A stretch of DNA of 64,000 nt from Sceloporus undulatus (GCF_019175285.1 NC_056524.1:7792715-7856714); one strand, 5' to 3'; counted from the stretch's first letter, positions 31,701 through 46,669 are shown. A program made the numbers and translations. Notes: generated from the letters alone by a model not told the origin.

Positions 31701-34700
31701 GGGAAAGAGAATAGGATGAACTTGGTTTAATGTGCTAGGAAGATATATTGTGGGTAGTGGCATTTGCTCCTTTCGTCCAGAATGCTTTAGGATAAAGTTC
31801 TACAATACCATACTTACTCTGTCATTTACCATTAAAATCAGGCTTATTGATTATTTTTATTAATAAGATTTATATTTCACCTTTTAGTCCAATAATCTTC
31901 AAGGTGCTTCAGAACAGACTAGAATACAAACAAGAACCAACCCAAGACCCACATATGTTTTGGTAGCCCAACATTCCCTCATTCCTTTGGCCAATGGATG
32001 GAGCCAACAGATGAGCTTCTTCTTCTCTGCTCTGCTATCCCAAAACCAATGACAGGTGGACTTTCTGATGACAGTTTTGGCAGGGATAGAAGTAAGCTCC
32101 TTGCAGGTGCTCTGCTCTTGGCAGATGGATGGGATCAGGTTGGTCACCCTTTTATCCTGATAATCTTTGTGAGAGGCAAGTGGTGCAACTTCTGACTGAC
32201 AAAAGGAGACAGACTGTGCTTCACTTAAGTTCTGCAGTCTCAGGGCAAAGGCAGTTAGAACCAAGTATGCCTGCTGGCAGGTAGTGGCTGAGAAATGCAG
32301 TTTCTGCAGCTGCTGCTTCTCTTTTGAATGGTCATTCCTCTTGCTGTGATGCTACTTTGCTCCAGTAAGGCTGCTTCTGTAAACTTAAAATCCAAACTGT
32401 AATCCGCACTGAAACATCAAATGATGAGACCCATACTGGAGGACCGAGTTTAGATTTGGTCTTTAAGGGGCAGCACCTTTTGTGATCCATAGCCAAATCC
32501 AGCCCCATAGTGCTGCTGTTGCCAAATAGTTGCTTCTCAGGAAAATGGGTTGCTAACTTGGGGTCTAGTTCTGAAAACTCAGTCCTTCAGCCCAGCAGAT
32601 AAGTCACAAAAAGTTAAACTGTTCAACTTACCAGAGTCGGCGCTTACATTATCCTCAGAGTCCTCCTCTTCATCATCTTCTGAGTATCTTTTCTTGACTG
32701 TTTTTTCTCCGTAGCCGTCTGCTTTGCCTCATTGGCCTAGAATGGTGCCGCCTTGGCCGACGCCTTGAAAACTCTGTATCACTGTCATCATGCGACGGCT
32801 GATCCTCTTCACTTTCATCTACATTGTCATCTGACACAACAAACTCATCCTGAGATCTGTGGGGACAAAGATCAAAGGGAAAGGTTTTGGAAATTAAAAC
32901 ACTTATACTGAAAATAAAAACCAACCTAACTTGATTTAAGATCTGCATTCTATAAAATCAAACTCCTAAGAGAAGAAAAAGCATACAGTACTTTCAGTGG
33001 CTTTCTTTGTGTGTGTGTGTGTGTGTGTGTGTTACGGGGAAACAATGCATGCTTTTTCTGTCCCAGCTATAACGACATGCTGATGTCTCAGTAGCAAGCT
33101 TTTGCGGATGATTCAAACATGCAGTTTCTGATACTGGGCAAATCATATGGTAGCTACTGACTCAAAATTTAGGTGGGGACCCTGTATGTCTTGGACATAC
33201 AAGAAATTAGCAGAACTTACAAACCAGAGAGGTTTAGCTTCATCCTTCAAGACAGGAGTAAAGACACACTTCAGTTAACAAAGGTCCAAAACACACTGCA
33301 GAAATAATCCAGTTTCACACTGCTTTAACTGCCCTGGCTTAGTGCTAGGGAATCCTGGGGATTATAGTTTATTATGGCACCAGAGCTCTCTCATAGAGAA
33401 GACTAAATGTCTCACAAAACTACAGTTCCCAGAATTCCCTAGCATTGAGCGAGGGCAGTTGAAGTGGTTTCAAATTGGATTATTTCTGCAGTGTGTTTTG
33501 GACCAAAGTCACTGACAGAGAAAATTTCTTTTTACTTAAAAATCTTTTTATGCCTGCCTACCCCATTCCCCAATTCAAGTGCGATTTCAAAAAAAGTTCC
33601 AGCTAGACAGAGGAGAAGGTGAAAGAGCAGACAGGCCGGGTGGGCAGAAAAAAGACTTCGTTGAAATGAGCTTCTTTATCAGAGGCTTTGTTAACTGAAG
33701 TATGTCTGTAACTGCAGAGATTGGATGCTATACAACTGCAACATGGCTTACCCATCACTGATTCTGAACTCATCCTCACTCTCTTCTTCATCCAGGTTGC
33801 TGTCGCTGTCCAGGTCATTCAGTCGCCGTCGTTTCTTGCGACGAACTGCAGCAGCCCTTGAAGGCCGCTTGCTTTCCTTTCTTTCTTCCTCCAGGATGGT
33901 GGAAATATCCTTCCCACGATGGCCTGTGATGTTAGACATGTCTTTCCCTCTTCCTCCACCTATGCTCAGGGGGATCAAAACAAAGGCAACACTTAATTTG
34001 TTCTACTTGCTACCTAAACAGGGAGCCCTGGTGGCGCAGTGGTTAAATGCTGGTTCTGCAGCCACTCACTCACAGCCATAAGGTTGTGAGTTCGATTCCG
34101 GCCAGGACCCCAGGGTGGACTCAGCCTGGCATCCTTCGAAGGTCACTAAAATGAGTACGCAGCTTGTTGGGCACAATTAGCTTACACGTTGTAAACCGCT
34201 TAGAGACTGCTTAGAGTGTGGTGGAGTCTCCTTCTTTGGAGGTCTTTAAACAGAGGCTGGACGGCCATTTGTCAGGGATGATTTGACTGTGAGTTCCTGC
34301 ATGGCAGGCAGTTGGACTGGATGGACCATATGGTCTCTTCCAATTCTATGATTCTATGAATTCTATGCTTAGTTCAGTATGAAGCAGTAAATAAATGCTG
34401 TTGCTAAACTTCACTCTTCTCCTGCGACTTCCAGCTTCCCTTACAAAAGGTACTCAGGTATTTTTCTGTACCTCCTGTTAGAAGAGTGGGTCATGTCTCT
34501 CTATCCTACCATGAAAACCTAGGAGTTTAAGCAGGCCTAGGATAGAAGAATGAAATGCAGGTCTTTGATTCATTTCATTTTGCCTTGTCCACCAGATTTA
34601 CAGGCAAGCAGTCACACATGGTCCTACCCACCCACCCTTTTTATCCTCAACAACCATTAAGTGGAGTCTTTCAGCATGAATTTGTCACTCAAGATTGCCA

Positions 34701-37700
34701 TCACCCAAATGTTTTTCTAGTCCTATACAAGAGCAGCTCAGTAAGACACACCTCCTCCATCAGCCTCCTTGATGTCATCCTCAATTGCTTCATCAATGGC
34801 TTCATCAAACTCATCAAATCTAAAAAATAAAATTACTAGTTTCAATGCACAACTCAATGACATTCCAAGAGATATGCTAAAGCAACTTAACAATCAAAAT
34901 ACAGTGGACCCTTGTTATACGCTGGGGTTTGGTTCAAAGATCCCCCGTGGATAACAAAATCCATGGATGCTCAAGTCCCATTAAATATAATGACATAGCA
35001 AAATGGTGTCCCTTATAAAAAATGGAAAATCAAGGTTGATTTGAAATTTATACTTTTTTTGAACATTTTCAAACCGTGGATGCTTGAATCTGTGTATAAG
35101 AAATTCGTGTATAAGAATAAGTATCCAAATATTAACAACCACTCTCCAAACAGGGAAACTGGAACACATCTTCCTGGCATTCAGGTGTACTACTTACTAG
35201 TTCTAATTTTTATGAAGGCAAAATATCTGAGCACAAGTTACAAAGAATGAAATTTTATTCATGCTGTCATTTATTTATTAATTAACTAATGTGAAGGGGG
35301 CAGTGAAAATTAATTTCTATTACTATCTCTTGGAATGACTGCCAAATTATCAGTCAATCTCCTTGGTCTTCTTTCATTTCATATTACAACAGTTGTTGCT
35401 CTTGATTTAAAAGAGACACATTCCACAGAAGTGCTATGTTTTTTGCTCTAAAGAGTTCTTTCAAAAATTCCAATAAGTCCCCAAATCATTCTGGAACAAA
35501 TTACAAGACTTTTTAACCTCCTTTATAGATTTTATAATCAGTTGTGAGCTACCCTTTCTTCTCATCCTTGCAGGCCCTTTCTCAAAATGTGACTTTATCC
35601 TAAACTATCTAAGAGGACAATATTGATTCCTGATTACAGCTATCATTTTCTCCCTCTTATCCCTTTCAAAAGGAAAAGCAGATGTTCTTGTTACTTGGAT
35701 GTTGCAGCAGCAGTCTGCATTTTATATAACACTGCAAAATGAGGGGGGAGAGGGATTTAAATGTAGTTTTAGGTTTTTTTATTCACAGCTGAGGCAAAAA
35801 GAGGTCAAATGTCTTGGAGGTTTTAGAGCTCAAGCTTCACCTAAAAGCAGCTGAAATGAACTGGAGGGACTGCACAAAAGCAGAAGCAACAAAGACGATG
35901 CCTTTCACAGGCCTGCTGTTGAACATAATACATTTCAAGTGCAATTTCTACTAACAAGCAATGACCCTTCAAAGTGCTATAACTGCAGAATGCTTTAATC
36001 CTCTAGAGGACTGTTGAATGTCCTGGGGCGAAAGGGAGGTTCTGTTGGGTAATCAGTTTTTCTCATCCATCAAGGACATGATAACTTGTCCTTAAAAGCC
36101 AGCATACAGCCTTACATCTTCATAGCAGCCACAGTCTCCCCCCAAAAGGAGGGCCTTCCAGTAAAATACAGTATTATGGAAATAATGAACATTATGTCAT
36201 GTCAGACACCAGAGAAACAAACTACTTTCACTCAGCTTTCGTATAGACATGTGGGAAAGGTGTAGAAAACCATAACATAGGCATACCATGTATATAAGTG
36301 GGTCTGTAAGCTTAAAATGTCATTTTTAAAGGAACTGAGAAGGATGGGGGGCAAGCCACATGACATACAAATGCACAAGAAAGGAAGGAAACATTTTATG
36401 TGAGCCAGCTGCTCTTTCACCCATCAGACTCAATGGGGAGAGGAGTAAGCTCAATTTCCTCTCAGACTCTTTTTGCTGCTGAAGCAAGGCCTTACACTCC
36501 CCTCTTCCTTTTGCAGATTCTCATTTGCACAAGTGAACCGGAGACAACATGGTATCTTTTACATCAATTCAGAAGAAGCAAAATAAGTCACTTACCTATA
36601 GCTGATGCATTTCCGTTGCCTTGTTGACCTCCTTTCATGCAGCTTTGCCTTTGATTTTTTTGGATCTTTCTTCTTTTCATCTATGATTTCAGGTATTTCA
36701 GGCTCCTGTTGAAAAAAGGTTATTATTAAGCACAGCAACAGATGCAGCCTACAAGGAAGGCCCACTTCTATGATTTGAACATAGAAGCTTTGCTTCAATC
36801 CTTTTCATTTTCATTAGAAAAAAATCTCCTGCCACACAAAGAGATGCACTTTTCCACATGGCTCCTCACAACTACCACCCTGTTGTTGGTATGGCAACTC
36901 TCGGTTGACTTGGCAAGACTTATTCAGAGTCATTCCTCTCATCTGAGGCTCAGACAGTGTGACTTCCCCAAGGTCAAAATGTGGGTTTCCAGCACTGCGC
37001 CAGCATTTCAGTCCTGACCTCCCCAGAGCCCTAATCTAAAACTCAAACCATTACACCACACTGGCTCTCCAACTAAACCAGTTCCCCTGCACAAGTTTCC
37101 CAAACAGCAGGCACCATATTTACAAATCCGGATGCAGAGAAGTTGCAGCCAATAGAAAGGGGAGAGAAAGGCTGACTAGATGGGCCAGAATAGCACAGGC
37201 ACATGGACCGGATGCCCACCCGGATTGGTCCCCAGGTTGGCCATCCTCATGCTGCCCCAGGACCACGTTCCTTACCATGCCATGCTGTTGCTCCCACTGG
37301 GAAGCCCCATCACTGCATCTGATACAGAAATGGAGCGCTTGTTTGCACCCATGTGGCTAGGCACTTTGTTTCCACATCAGATGCAGTGATGAGGGGCTTC
37401 TCAGAAGGAGTGATGGTGCAGCAAGGTAAGAAGCACGGAGGGCCATTTAAACAGCCAGTGTTTGCTGTGGAGTTTCCAGGATCAAATCAAGGGTCAAATT
37501 GTCCTGTGATAAAGGCTGTTAACCGCAGAGATTGGGCTGGATCCACCAGATCTGCGTCCAGTTTGCCAGGATCCAAACCCAGGATTTTGGCTTGCATCCT
37601 CTAAAGAGGATGACATGAGGTTGGGTAAAACATGGGCTTTTTGGTCTGTGTGGACAACCCCATAAATTCCATTGGTTTTCTAGGGATGAGGAAATAAGGA

Positions 37701-40700
37701 ATTAGCAGTCGATGTAACTTCTCAGCCTTTGGTATCAGTAGCAGAAGCAGAACTGATCAGCCAAATAAGCAGATGGAAACAAATTCACTTGATTTCTGAA
37801 CATTTGGACAATCAGCAGATTCTGCTCCCTCTGGGGCAATTCTAGATTATTTTCATACCGAAGTACACCCAGCTCTGGCTCAATACTTGAAAGCAAAATC
37901 ATATTAATGTCAATGGATGCATTTCACTTACTCGTGGAGGAATGATATTCTCAATACTGATCCCCACGTACACAAGGCGTTCCTTCCTTTGGGACAAACA
38001 CAAAAGCCAAAAAAGAAAAAGAAAAAAAAAAGTCAATTCTTCACAATATCTGATCATTCTTCTATAGTCTTTTTCCCTGCTTCCCCTATATTATAGCACC
38101 TGTTTATTTTATATAGGATTCTGTCAGGCTTTGAAATAGGTGCCCCTCCATGATACCTTCTTGCAACCATGGTTGCAAAGAGAGATTGCAAACTGGATAG
38201 AGGCTAACTCTCTAGTTTGCAAAAATATCAGCATGTGGCTAGTTCCAAACTGGAAGAAAATGGAAATGCAGCAACTAGGATTAGGACAGAAAATCCACAA
38301 ACCTATGAAAGGGGCAAAACAGACCACCTCAAAGGGGCAGCTTGAAGCCGTCCCTGAGAGAGCTGGGTTGGGGCCGTGGCCACATGCTGTGATCCCAATC
38401 TGGCTTTTTGCTGGTCCAAAAAGAAGCAGCAAAACGCTGCTCCTTTTTAAGCTGGCAAAAAGCCAGCTTTTCCCTCCCTGCCATGGCTTTACGGTACTCC
38501 TGTGGTATATAGTATGTAAATGCCGCACCCCCGGAGTGCCATGAAGCCAGCCCATGTGTCGGCAATCTGGCATCTTCCGGGCACATGTTGTGCATATGCC
38601 ACAGCCACAAAGCCACCAGGAAGCCGATGTTTTGAGCCGGTCTGTTTTGGCTCAAACATTCCCGATTTATGTGAGAAGATAATGCTTCCCTGTGGAATAT
38701 GATGTGTTCAGTGGTTACTGCTTTTTGGTTGAATGTGCTGCAGTGTATTAATATTATATTACAAAAACCTTTGGCATTTGTAGATGCAAAAGGTTTTTTT
38801 AAAATTTCATTAACGTGGAGGGGAATTTTACCAAGAATCAGCACTGTGGGATCCTATATGCTTTCACTATAGCAATAAGATCTATATTCCAAGATTGGAA
38901 TGGTAAATCTTCACCATCTATCATTCAATGGTCAGAGGGCATTACTGTTTTACTTATGCATGAACGTTTATTTTATAGAGGTCCACTTCAAGAAAATTGC
39001 ATTCTTACAATTAGGGTCACCTTCTATTAATATACATCCTATGTATTTCCCCTCTCTCTTTTTTCCTATCACATTCAGTAATTCAGTATTAGTATTTTAT
39101 TGATTATTTGGATTGTATTGTATTATTTTAATGATGTAATCCCGCTTCGATCCTTGGAAGAGGCGGTTATATAAATAAAAATTATTATTATTATTATTAT
39201 TCTCCTCCTCTGTTTCTTTATTTGTAATCATATTTTTAAAATTCAGTAAAAAAAAAGCATTCCTGATTCCTAACCATGGTTAGAAAGTATGTGTTGGTGT
39301 GTGGGCTGACAGAAAATATTGGGTTAGTAAGTTCTATGAACTCATTTGTATGACCAAGTTGGTGCTTTTCTTCTTCCCTTTCACGGTCATTTCATCTTGT
39401 ATTTATTTATAATACTTTTACCCTGACTTTTCAAAAAAACTTTATGATGTACAAATAATATTCAGCACAGAGAACAAGTAATCTAAATCATGCATGATAA
39501 AATCCAGAAACTTCGAAAACCAAAAGAGCAATTTGTTATCTTTGTAGGAGATTTTTGCTATCCTTGATCCCTTTGGTTCCAGCTAGAATAATAACGTAAA
39601 AATAAAAACAAGTTATCTAGGGGATTTGGTAATATTTAGATGTCATAGCTTAGGATTTTCTAGGTTGGCACCCTCTGCATGTATTGGACTACAAGTCCCA
39701 TAACACAGGCCTGTAATGAAAAAGCTTATTTCAATATTGTAGTTGTTTATAATGTATTCTGGAGTGCTGAATTTGAAAAACAATACAAATGTTGTCCCAC
39801 ACACAGTTCATTCACGAATTTGATATTTTTATCAATTCAGTTGTTACTCAGCTTTGATTAAGTGTGGACATTAAAGTTCTAGGGCAAATTCTTTCAATGC
39901 TTTAGAATTAATTTTTATTTATTGATTTATTTTTATGTTTCATATCAACAAATTAAAGTGTTTTGAAAGTGTATTAAAGACTTTAATTCCTTTCTTACTC
40001 ACTGCAGGATAATTTTTTGCAGGATCATTTCATTTGGTTACATATTACAACACAGAAATGTCAAAGAAAGTTGTGAATAAACTTTACATAATGGAGCAAA
40101 TCTGATATCATGTTAGGATTTTAAACAGCTAATTCCTATAAAACCAGCATCCATCTTTTTAACATTTTTTATGGCCATCTATTTTTAGGTATGTATTAAT
40201 CATCATATAGCATGATCAATGCACATCCTAGTTTGGGATAGTGATTAGTTTTTGTGGGTTTTTCAGGCTATGTGGCCATGTTCTAGAAGAGTTTAATCCT
40301 GATGTTTCGCCAGCATCTGTGGCTGGCATCTTGTTCTGAAGATGTCAGACACAGATGCTGGCAAAACATCAGGAATAAACTCTTCTAGAACATGGCCACA
40401 TAGCCCGAAAAAACTACAAAAAACTATGTATGCCGGCCATGAAAGCCTTCGACTTCACAGTGACAACTAGAGTTCACGGGAGATGGAACAAATAGTCCAG
40501 GATAGTGAAACATGACATAAATGAATGCTTGAATCCATTTTAGTAGAATCCTTGAAGGATATGGAATTAAAGACTGAAGCAGAGCCCTTTACAACACCAA
40601 AGCTTAGCTTTAAAGCTTCAGGAGTAAAAATGTTAAGCCACCAATACTTTTAGCTTTTCAGTAAAGAGAACCTTTGTGATCTACAAACAAAGAGAAAGAG

Positions 40701-43700
40701 GCACATGTTGAGGCAATTCAACCCAGAAAAGGACACTTCTGGATCATCTCTCACCATGCTACCGCTCTTCCTGACGTCAAAGTTTCATATCAGCAAAAAA
40801 GACCCACTCTTCTTTTAAGGAAATATCAGCCTCCAGCTATATAATAATATTTAGTTTTACTGTACCACGCTCTGGTAATCTCTATGATGGAAATTGCTTA
40901 ATTTCCATCATAGGGATCTTGGAGGAAACGGATTTTTTGGACCCATTTCAAACTGGCTTCCGGGCGGGCTATGAAGTTGAGACTGCCATGGTCGCCTTAG
41001 TCGATGATCTCCGTCTAAGCATGGACAGGGGTAGCGTGTCCCTGTTAAGTGTTTTTGGACATCTCAGCGGCCTTCGATACCATCGACCATAGTATCCTTC
41101 TGGATCGCCTGAGGGAGTTGGGTATTGGGGGCACTGCTTTGCAGTGGTTCCGTTCCTACCTCTCGGGTAGATTCCAGATGGTGGAGCTGGGGGACTGTCG
41201 CTCCGATAAGAGGGCCCTTACATCTGGGGTCCCTCAAGAAGCGATTTTGTCCCCCATGCTATTCAACATTTACATGAAGCCGCTGGGAAAGATCATCCAG
41301 AGACACGGGGTGCGGTGTTATCAGTACGCTGATGACACCCAAATAGTCTTCTCTGTGTCTCCGACTGATGCAGTGACTAGGGATGGCATCTCTCCTCTTA
41401 ATGCCTGCTTGGAGTCGGTAATGGGCTGGATGAGAGAAAACAGACTCAATTTGAATCCAGAGAAAACAGAAGTACTGATGATAGGCTCTCCTGGCCCGGG
41501 GAAGGACATTTTTCCACCTGTCCTGAATGGGGTCACGCTCCCCGTGAAGGACTCAGTTCGCAGTCTGGCGGTGCTTCTGGACTCGTCGCTCCACTTTACA
41601 TCTCAAGTGGATGCAACGGTCAGGAGCACCTGCTATCAGCTTCGGCTGATATGCCAGCTGCGACCCTACCTGGGCCGGGGGGACCTTGAAACCGTGGTAC
41701 ACGCTCTGGTAACCTATCAGTTGGATTTCTGTAATGTGCTCTACATGGGGCAACCCTTGTACCAAACCCGGAAGCTTCAATTAGTGCAGAATATGGCAGC
41801 CAGACTGGTCACTGGATGTCCCAGGGCCAGTTATATAACACCTGTTATGAAAGATCTCCATTGGCTGCCCATTCGCTTCCGAGCGCAATACAAGGTGTTG
41901 GTTATAACCTATAAAGCCCTAAATGGCTTGGGCCCAGGGTACTTGGAGGACCGCCTCTCCTCATACAATCCGCCCCGCACTTTCAGGTCGGGCAGGAAAC
42001 ATCTCCTAAGAATTCCAGATGCACGCTATAATGCAACTCGGAGGGCATTTTCCATCTTAGCCCCACAACTCTGGAACACCTTGCCCGACGAGCTCCGCAC
42101 AGCCACCTCCCTTGAAGCTTTTAAGAGGACCTTGAAGACCTTCCTCTTCTGCCAGTCTTTCCCCCCATGATCCTTTTTTTTCTTTCTTTTTGATTGACTC
42201 TTCCTCCCTTTTTAGTGATGTTTTAGGCATTTTATCTTGTCACTGGTATTATTGTACTGCTGCTATTTCTATTGGAGGTTTTATGATGTTTTAACTGTTT
42301 TATATTGTATAATTGGGGGGGTTGGAGGGGCCTTGTTGTTTTACACTGTTTTTATATTTTCTGTACACCGCTATGATCTCCAAGGAATAGCGGTATAAAA
42401 ATAAAATTTATATATATTATATATAAACTCTTATTTTGCTGAGGGTCATATTTTGGCTCCATCGCCATCCTCTTTCTTGATTTCCAAGGATTGTGTGAGA
42501 TTCAAGTAAGGTTGAAAATAGAACCAACCCCCCTTCCTTCTGTTTATAATTTCCAAAGGGAACATAAATTTTTGTTCACTGTTCTGTCCAAGGGCCTTTG
42601 ATGTGACTTGGGATGTTTATGAATATGGATTGATACTAAGCTAACAAACTGCCTATTCTGATTTCCCACTCCCCATCTGGGTGCAGAAAGGTCTATGTGG
42701 CATGAGAGAACCACACTACTCAAATTACAATACTGTATTGTCTTATTCTGTGAAAATAAAAGGGGTGTTACGCCTCTGAATTATATTCCGATACCTTCGT
42801 TCTGCACGTTCTTTCTTTTTCAAGACAACATCAAGGTCCTGCAGCTGTTCTTCTAACTTCTCACAGAGTAATTTCTGTGGAGACAAACCAAAACAGACCA
42901 TTAACAATAACACACTCCATCTGCCAAATTTTAAACAGGCCCACACCCAAACATTCCTCAGTATTACAGCCACTACAGCCAGTAAAGATGTGACAACAGT
43001 CCAGGTAGTAAGCAGTATGAAGGAAAGACTTCAGTGATAAAAACAAAGAAATGGAACAATCCTGAAGACCCACATCAGATGAGAGATAACCTTCACTGTG
43101 AAGTGCATTGCCTGTATTCCCAAACTCAGTCTTTCCTTTCAAGCCCACAGGTTCCAAGGTATTATTTTCAGAATGCCATCTATTCAATCAGCACAGCCAG
43201 TTAGGCAGAAGTAAAACGTTCACAATACATGAATGAGCACGTCAGAAGGGTTTATGATTTTGTGAAGACATGGGGAATGTTGAGGTGGGGTAAAGAAAGC
43301 CTGCATCCAAGATAATCAAAGCTAAAAACCCGTTCTTGCCTAATCAGGCTTACAAACTAGCTTAGCCCCTTGGTTTACAAGCAACCAAGGCTCACTTTAG
43401 CCATGGTTAATGCTTAAAAGGGAAATGAAATTTTCACCACATTAGCCCAGGGCCTATATCCTGTGAAACAAAATATAAGTTTTTAATCAATAAGGCTAGC
43501 CATGTAAAAACGTTAAGATTAAACTGCCAGATACTCAGAGAACCAACACACACTGATTAGTACATTAGATGCAGATAGATAGATGGCTAATGTATAAAGA
43601 GTGCTGTTATTTTCATGTTCTGCCGGTTGGCTTCCCACCTTTGATTCAACATGGCTTTTATGTAATGCTGCCCAAGCCAAAACAGAGAGGAAATCAGGCT

Positions 43701-46620
43701 GCAATCCGTACACACTTTCTTGGGAATAAGTCCCAAGAAACACGGCGGGACTTAACTTCCAAGTCAAAATGCAGAGATTGAACTGTTAGGTCAGATCAGT
43801 AGTTCTTAACCAGGGTTTCCCAGAATGCTAAGTTTCCAAGATAGGTTGCTAGGGCTCCCGCAAGAGAACGTGACCAGAATTTTAAAAATTATTTTAAGGG
43901 ATTCCTCTGGGTGAAAAGGTTGAGAAAGGCTGGGTCAAACTATTTGATGTATGAAGAGCTCAGTAGAAAGATGCTGAAGAATGACATTCTCCTTCTGAAA
44001 ATATAAACACCAGCAGTTAAGAAGCTGTCTTCCACCAAATCAAGAATATTTGTCCATTTACCTCAGTATTGACTATACTGACTGGCAGTGGCTCTCCAAA
44101 GAGACAAGATGAAAAAGGTCTTTCCTGTCATCTTCTACCAGGTCCTTTTTACTGGTAAATACCAGGGCAGCTAAAGCCTGCACTCTATCACTGAGTTATG
44201 GCTGTGCCCCACATATTCTCGTCTGTCTTTGCAAAACAGAGCCAACAGATGCAAGTTTTGGCAGAAGCAGATACACATAATTCACTTGACAGTTAGAAAC
44301 TCAACAACAGAAATCACTAAAATAAGTCTAGTGGACTACAACATGGCTGACTTAACACCTGTTTTAAAAAATGGACTGGGGAATGCATCCAGGAAATTGA
44401 TAGAAAATATTAACAGTGGGAACTACTAATCATAACAGAAAAAGAAAGCCTTGCTGGGGAAGAATTAGCATGACTCCTGCAAAGGGAAACCTTGCCTCAC
44501 TAACCTTTGAGAATTTGTTCAGGTTGTCAACACACATGCAGAAGGGAGCAATCCCTCTAGGCATTGCATCCTTGGATTTTCAAAAAGGTTTTGACAAAGA
44601 TCCTCACCAAAGGTACATAAGGCAACTTAGCAGTCATGCCATAAGAGGATTTCTCCTCTTAATATATCAGTAACTGGTTAGAAGAGAGGAAACAGAAGGA
44701 AGGAATAAATGGGCAGTTTTGATAACAAGGAGAAGTAAACAGCAGGGATGCTCTAGGATCTGTAGCATTTAAATGAATATCAGGTAACATATTAAGGAAG
44801 CTGAGTATTTTTTTAAAAAAAATAATTCTATACTTTCCCTTTTCAAAAATGCTTGAATTTTATTCAGGATGCAATCTACTGGGAAGGATTTTTTGTTTGT
44901 TTGTAAAAAAAGGTGTCTCTAAAGCGGGTGACTAGGCAAGCATCATATAACAGATGAGATGCAGCATACGTAAATGTAAAGGGATATTCAACTAGAAAAT
45001 AAAAATAAACAACCTCTAATTTTACATAATTAGCTATAGTTCTTGTCCCCAGTTAGATTTCAGTTACTTCTTCACAACACAAAGCTCACTGAATCATCGT
45101 CAGTGTACTGCAATGATGAAAACACAAATACAGCAGAAAAAGTATTCTTTTTTCCTCTACTTTTGGATATGCCATCCAAAAACTGGGGAAGACACAGAAA
45201 AAGGTAACTAAAGGGCAGAACAGACCACCACAAAGGGGCGGCTTGAAGCCGCCCCTGAGAAAGCTGGATTGGGGCCATGGCAACCGCAAGCCATGGCAAC
45301 CGCAAGCCATGGCCCCCAATCTTCCTTTTTGCATTGGTAAAAGCCGGTTCTTCCTACCCTGCCATGGCTTTACAGCATTGTGGCAACGTGTGGCATCTAA
45401 ACACCATGCCACCAGAATGCCCAAAAATTGGCTGGCGGGGCGGGTAGCCAGGTGGCTGGGCATCATGGGTGCGTGTGTCATGTGTATACCTTACCCCAAG
45501 CCGGCTGGAAAACAGCTTTTCATGCCGGTCTGTACTGGCCCTTTGGTCCAAAACACACTGAAGAAATAATGCCTTATAAATGTGGTCTATTTTCTCCACC
45601 CCACAGCGTCACAAATGTATTTTATTGTAGTAGTAGTAGTAGTAGTACTGTAGTAATATGTCAGAGGGAAAGGGAGAGAAAAGAGAACAGCAAAAGAATT
45701 CTAGGTGATCCAACAATATTCACTGGCAGTTGGTTTTGAGGCAACCGAGGAAGATATTCAGCGATTTGAAGGTGATGGTTTAAATGTCTTCCCATTACCT
45801 TCAAGTTATTTGTCAACGTATGACACCACCATGAATTCTGTAAGTTTTTCTTAGACAATGAATATTCAGCAATGGCTTGCTATTGCCTTCCTGTGAAATA
45901 TAGTTTACTGCAACCTGTAGTCCTTGGCAGTCCCCCACCCAAATACTAACCAAGCCTGATGGGAACAGCTGGGATCTAGTATCTTCAGGGTATTTCAGAC
46001 CTGCTTAATTTTTTTTTTTAGTAGGTTTAAATGTGTGGAGGGAGATGGGAGAGACAATAATAAAAGAAGACAAAGCTTACATGTTGGCAAGGTGGACAGA
46101 ACCACTCTCCATCAGGAATGATCATCAGCGGCGGCCGAAGGCATGCCGTATGGTAGCCACTGTCACAGGAGTCACACAAGAGAATCTGTGGAAATGAACC
46201 AAGATTTCAGTGTGCCTTTGAACACATCCTGTCAAAACACATCAAGGAGCATCTTGCCTCTGTGTTTGCACTGTTTCTTGCAATATGTTATTAATGGCAG
46301 CCACTTAAACAGGTGAATTTTTCAGCTTTAGCCCACATCAAACTTTTTAAAGTTTCATTGACCACACCGATAGTCAGCTAAGAACATGCTTAACTCTGCC
46401 CTGAAAGCAATGGGACCAGATCATACCCTAATTATGTTATCACAACTCCTAGATCAAGACTGGATTCACTGTTGACATGTAGTAAGGGCAACAGTTCTAT
46501 CTCCTTCTTTTGGTGTAGTTCAGTGTAGATTCTAAGGGTCACACCCACAAAGGACAGGAAAGGAGCAAACAGACTTTTGATGCACATACATGTAAATTTA
46601 CAGTGCTTCATAAATAAAGG

Positions 46621-46669
<49 letters not shown>

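Noticed and set aside
34021-34100. Functional tRNA gene
   Set aside because: A and B boxes are present, but the cloverleaf does not close and the sequence continues as a Sauria SINE body.
38124-38844. Overlapping open frames of 134-171 codons on both strands
   Set aside because: They fall in a GC-rich palindromic MITE, where both strands stay open by composition.
41049-42170. 373-codon open frame as a host gene
   Set aside because: It is the C-terminal reverse-transcriptase part of an L2 LINE (YADD box, HWLPIRFRAQYKV), followed by the L2 3' UTR.
44445-44500. U6-snRNA-like string GAATTAGCATG..CTCCTGCAAAGG
   Set aside because: The similarity is short and the flanks continue as CR1-like reverse-transcriptase codons. 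There is no U6 5' or 3' end.
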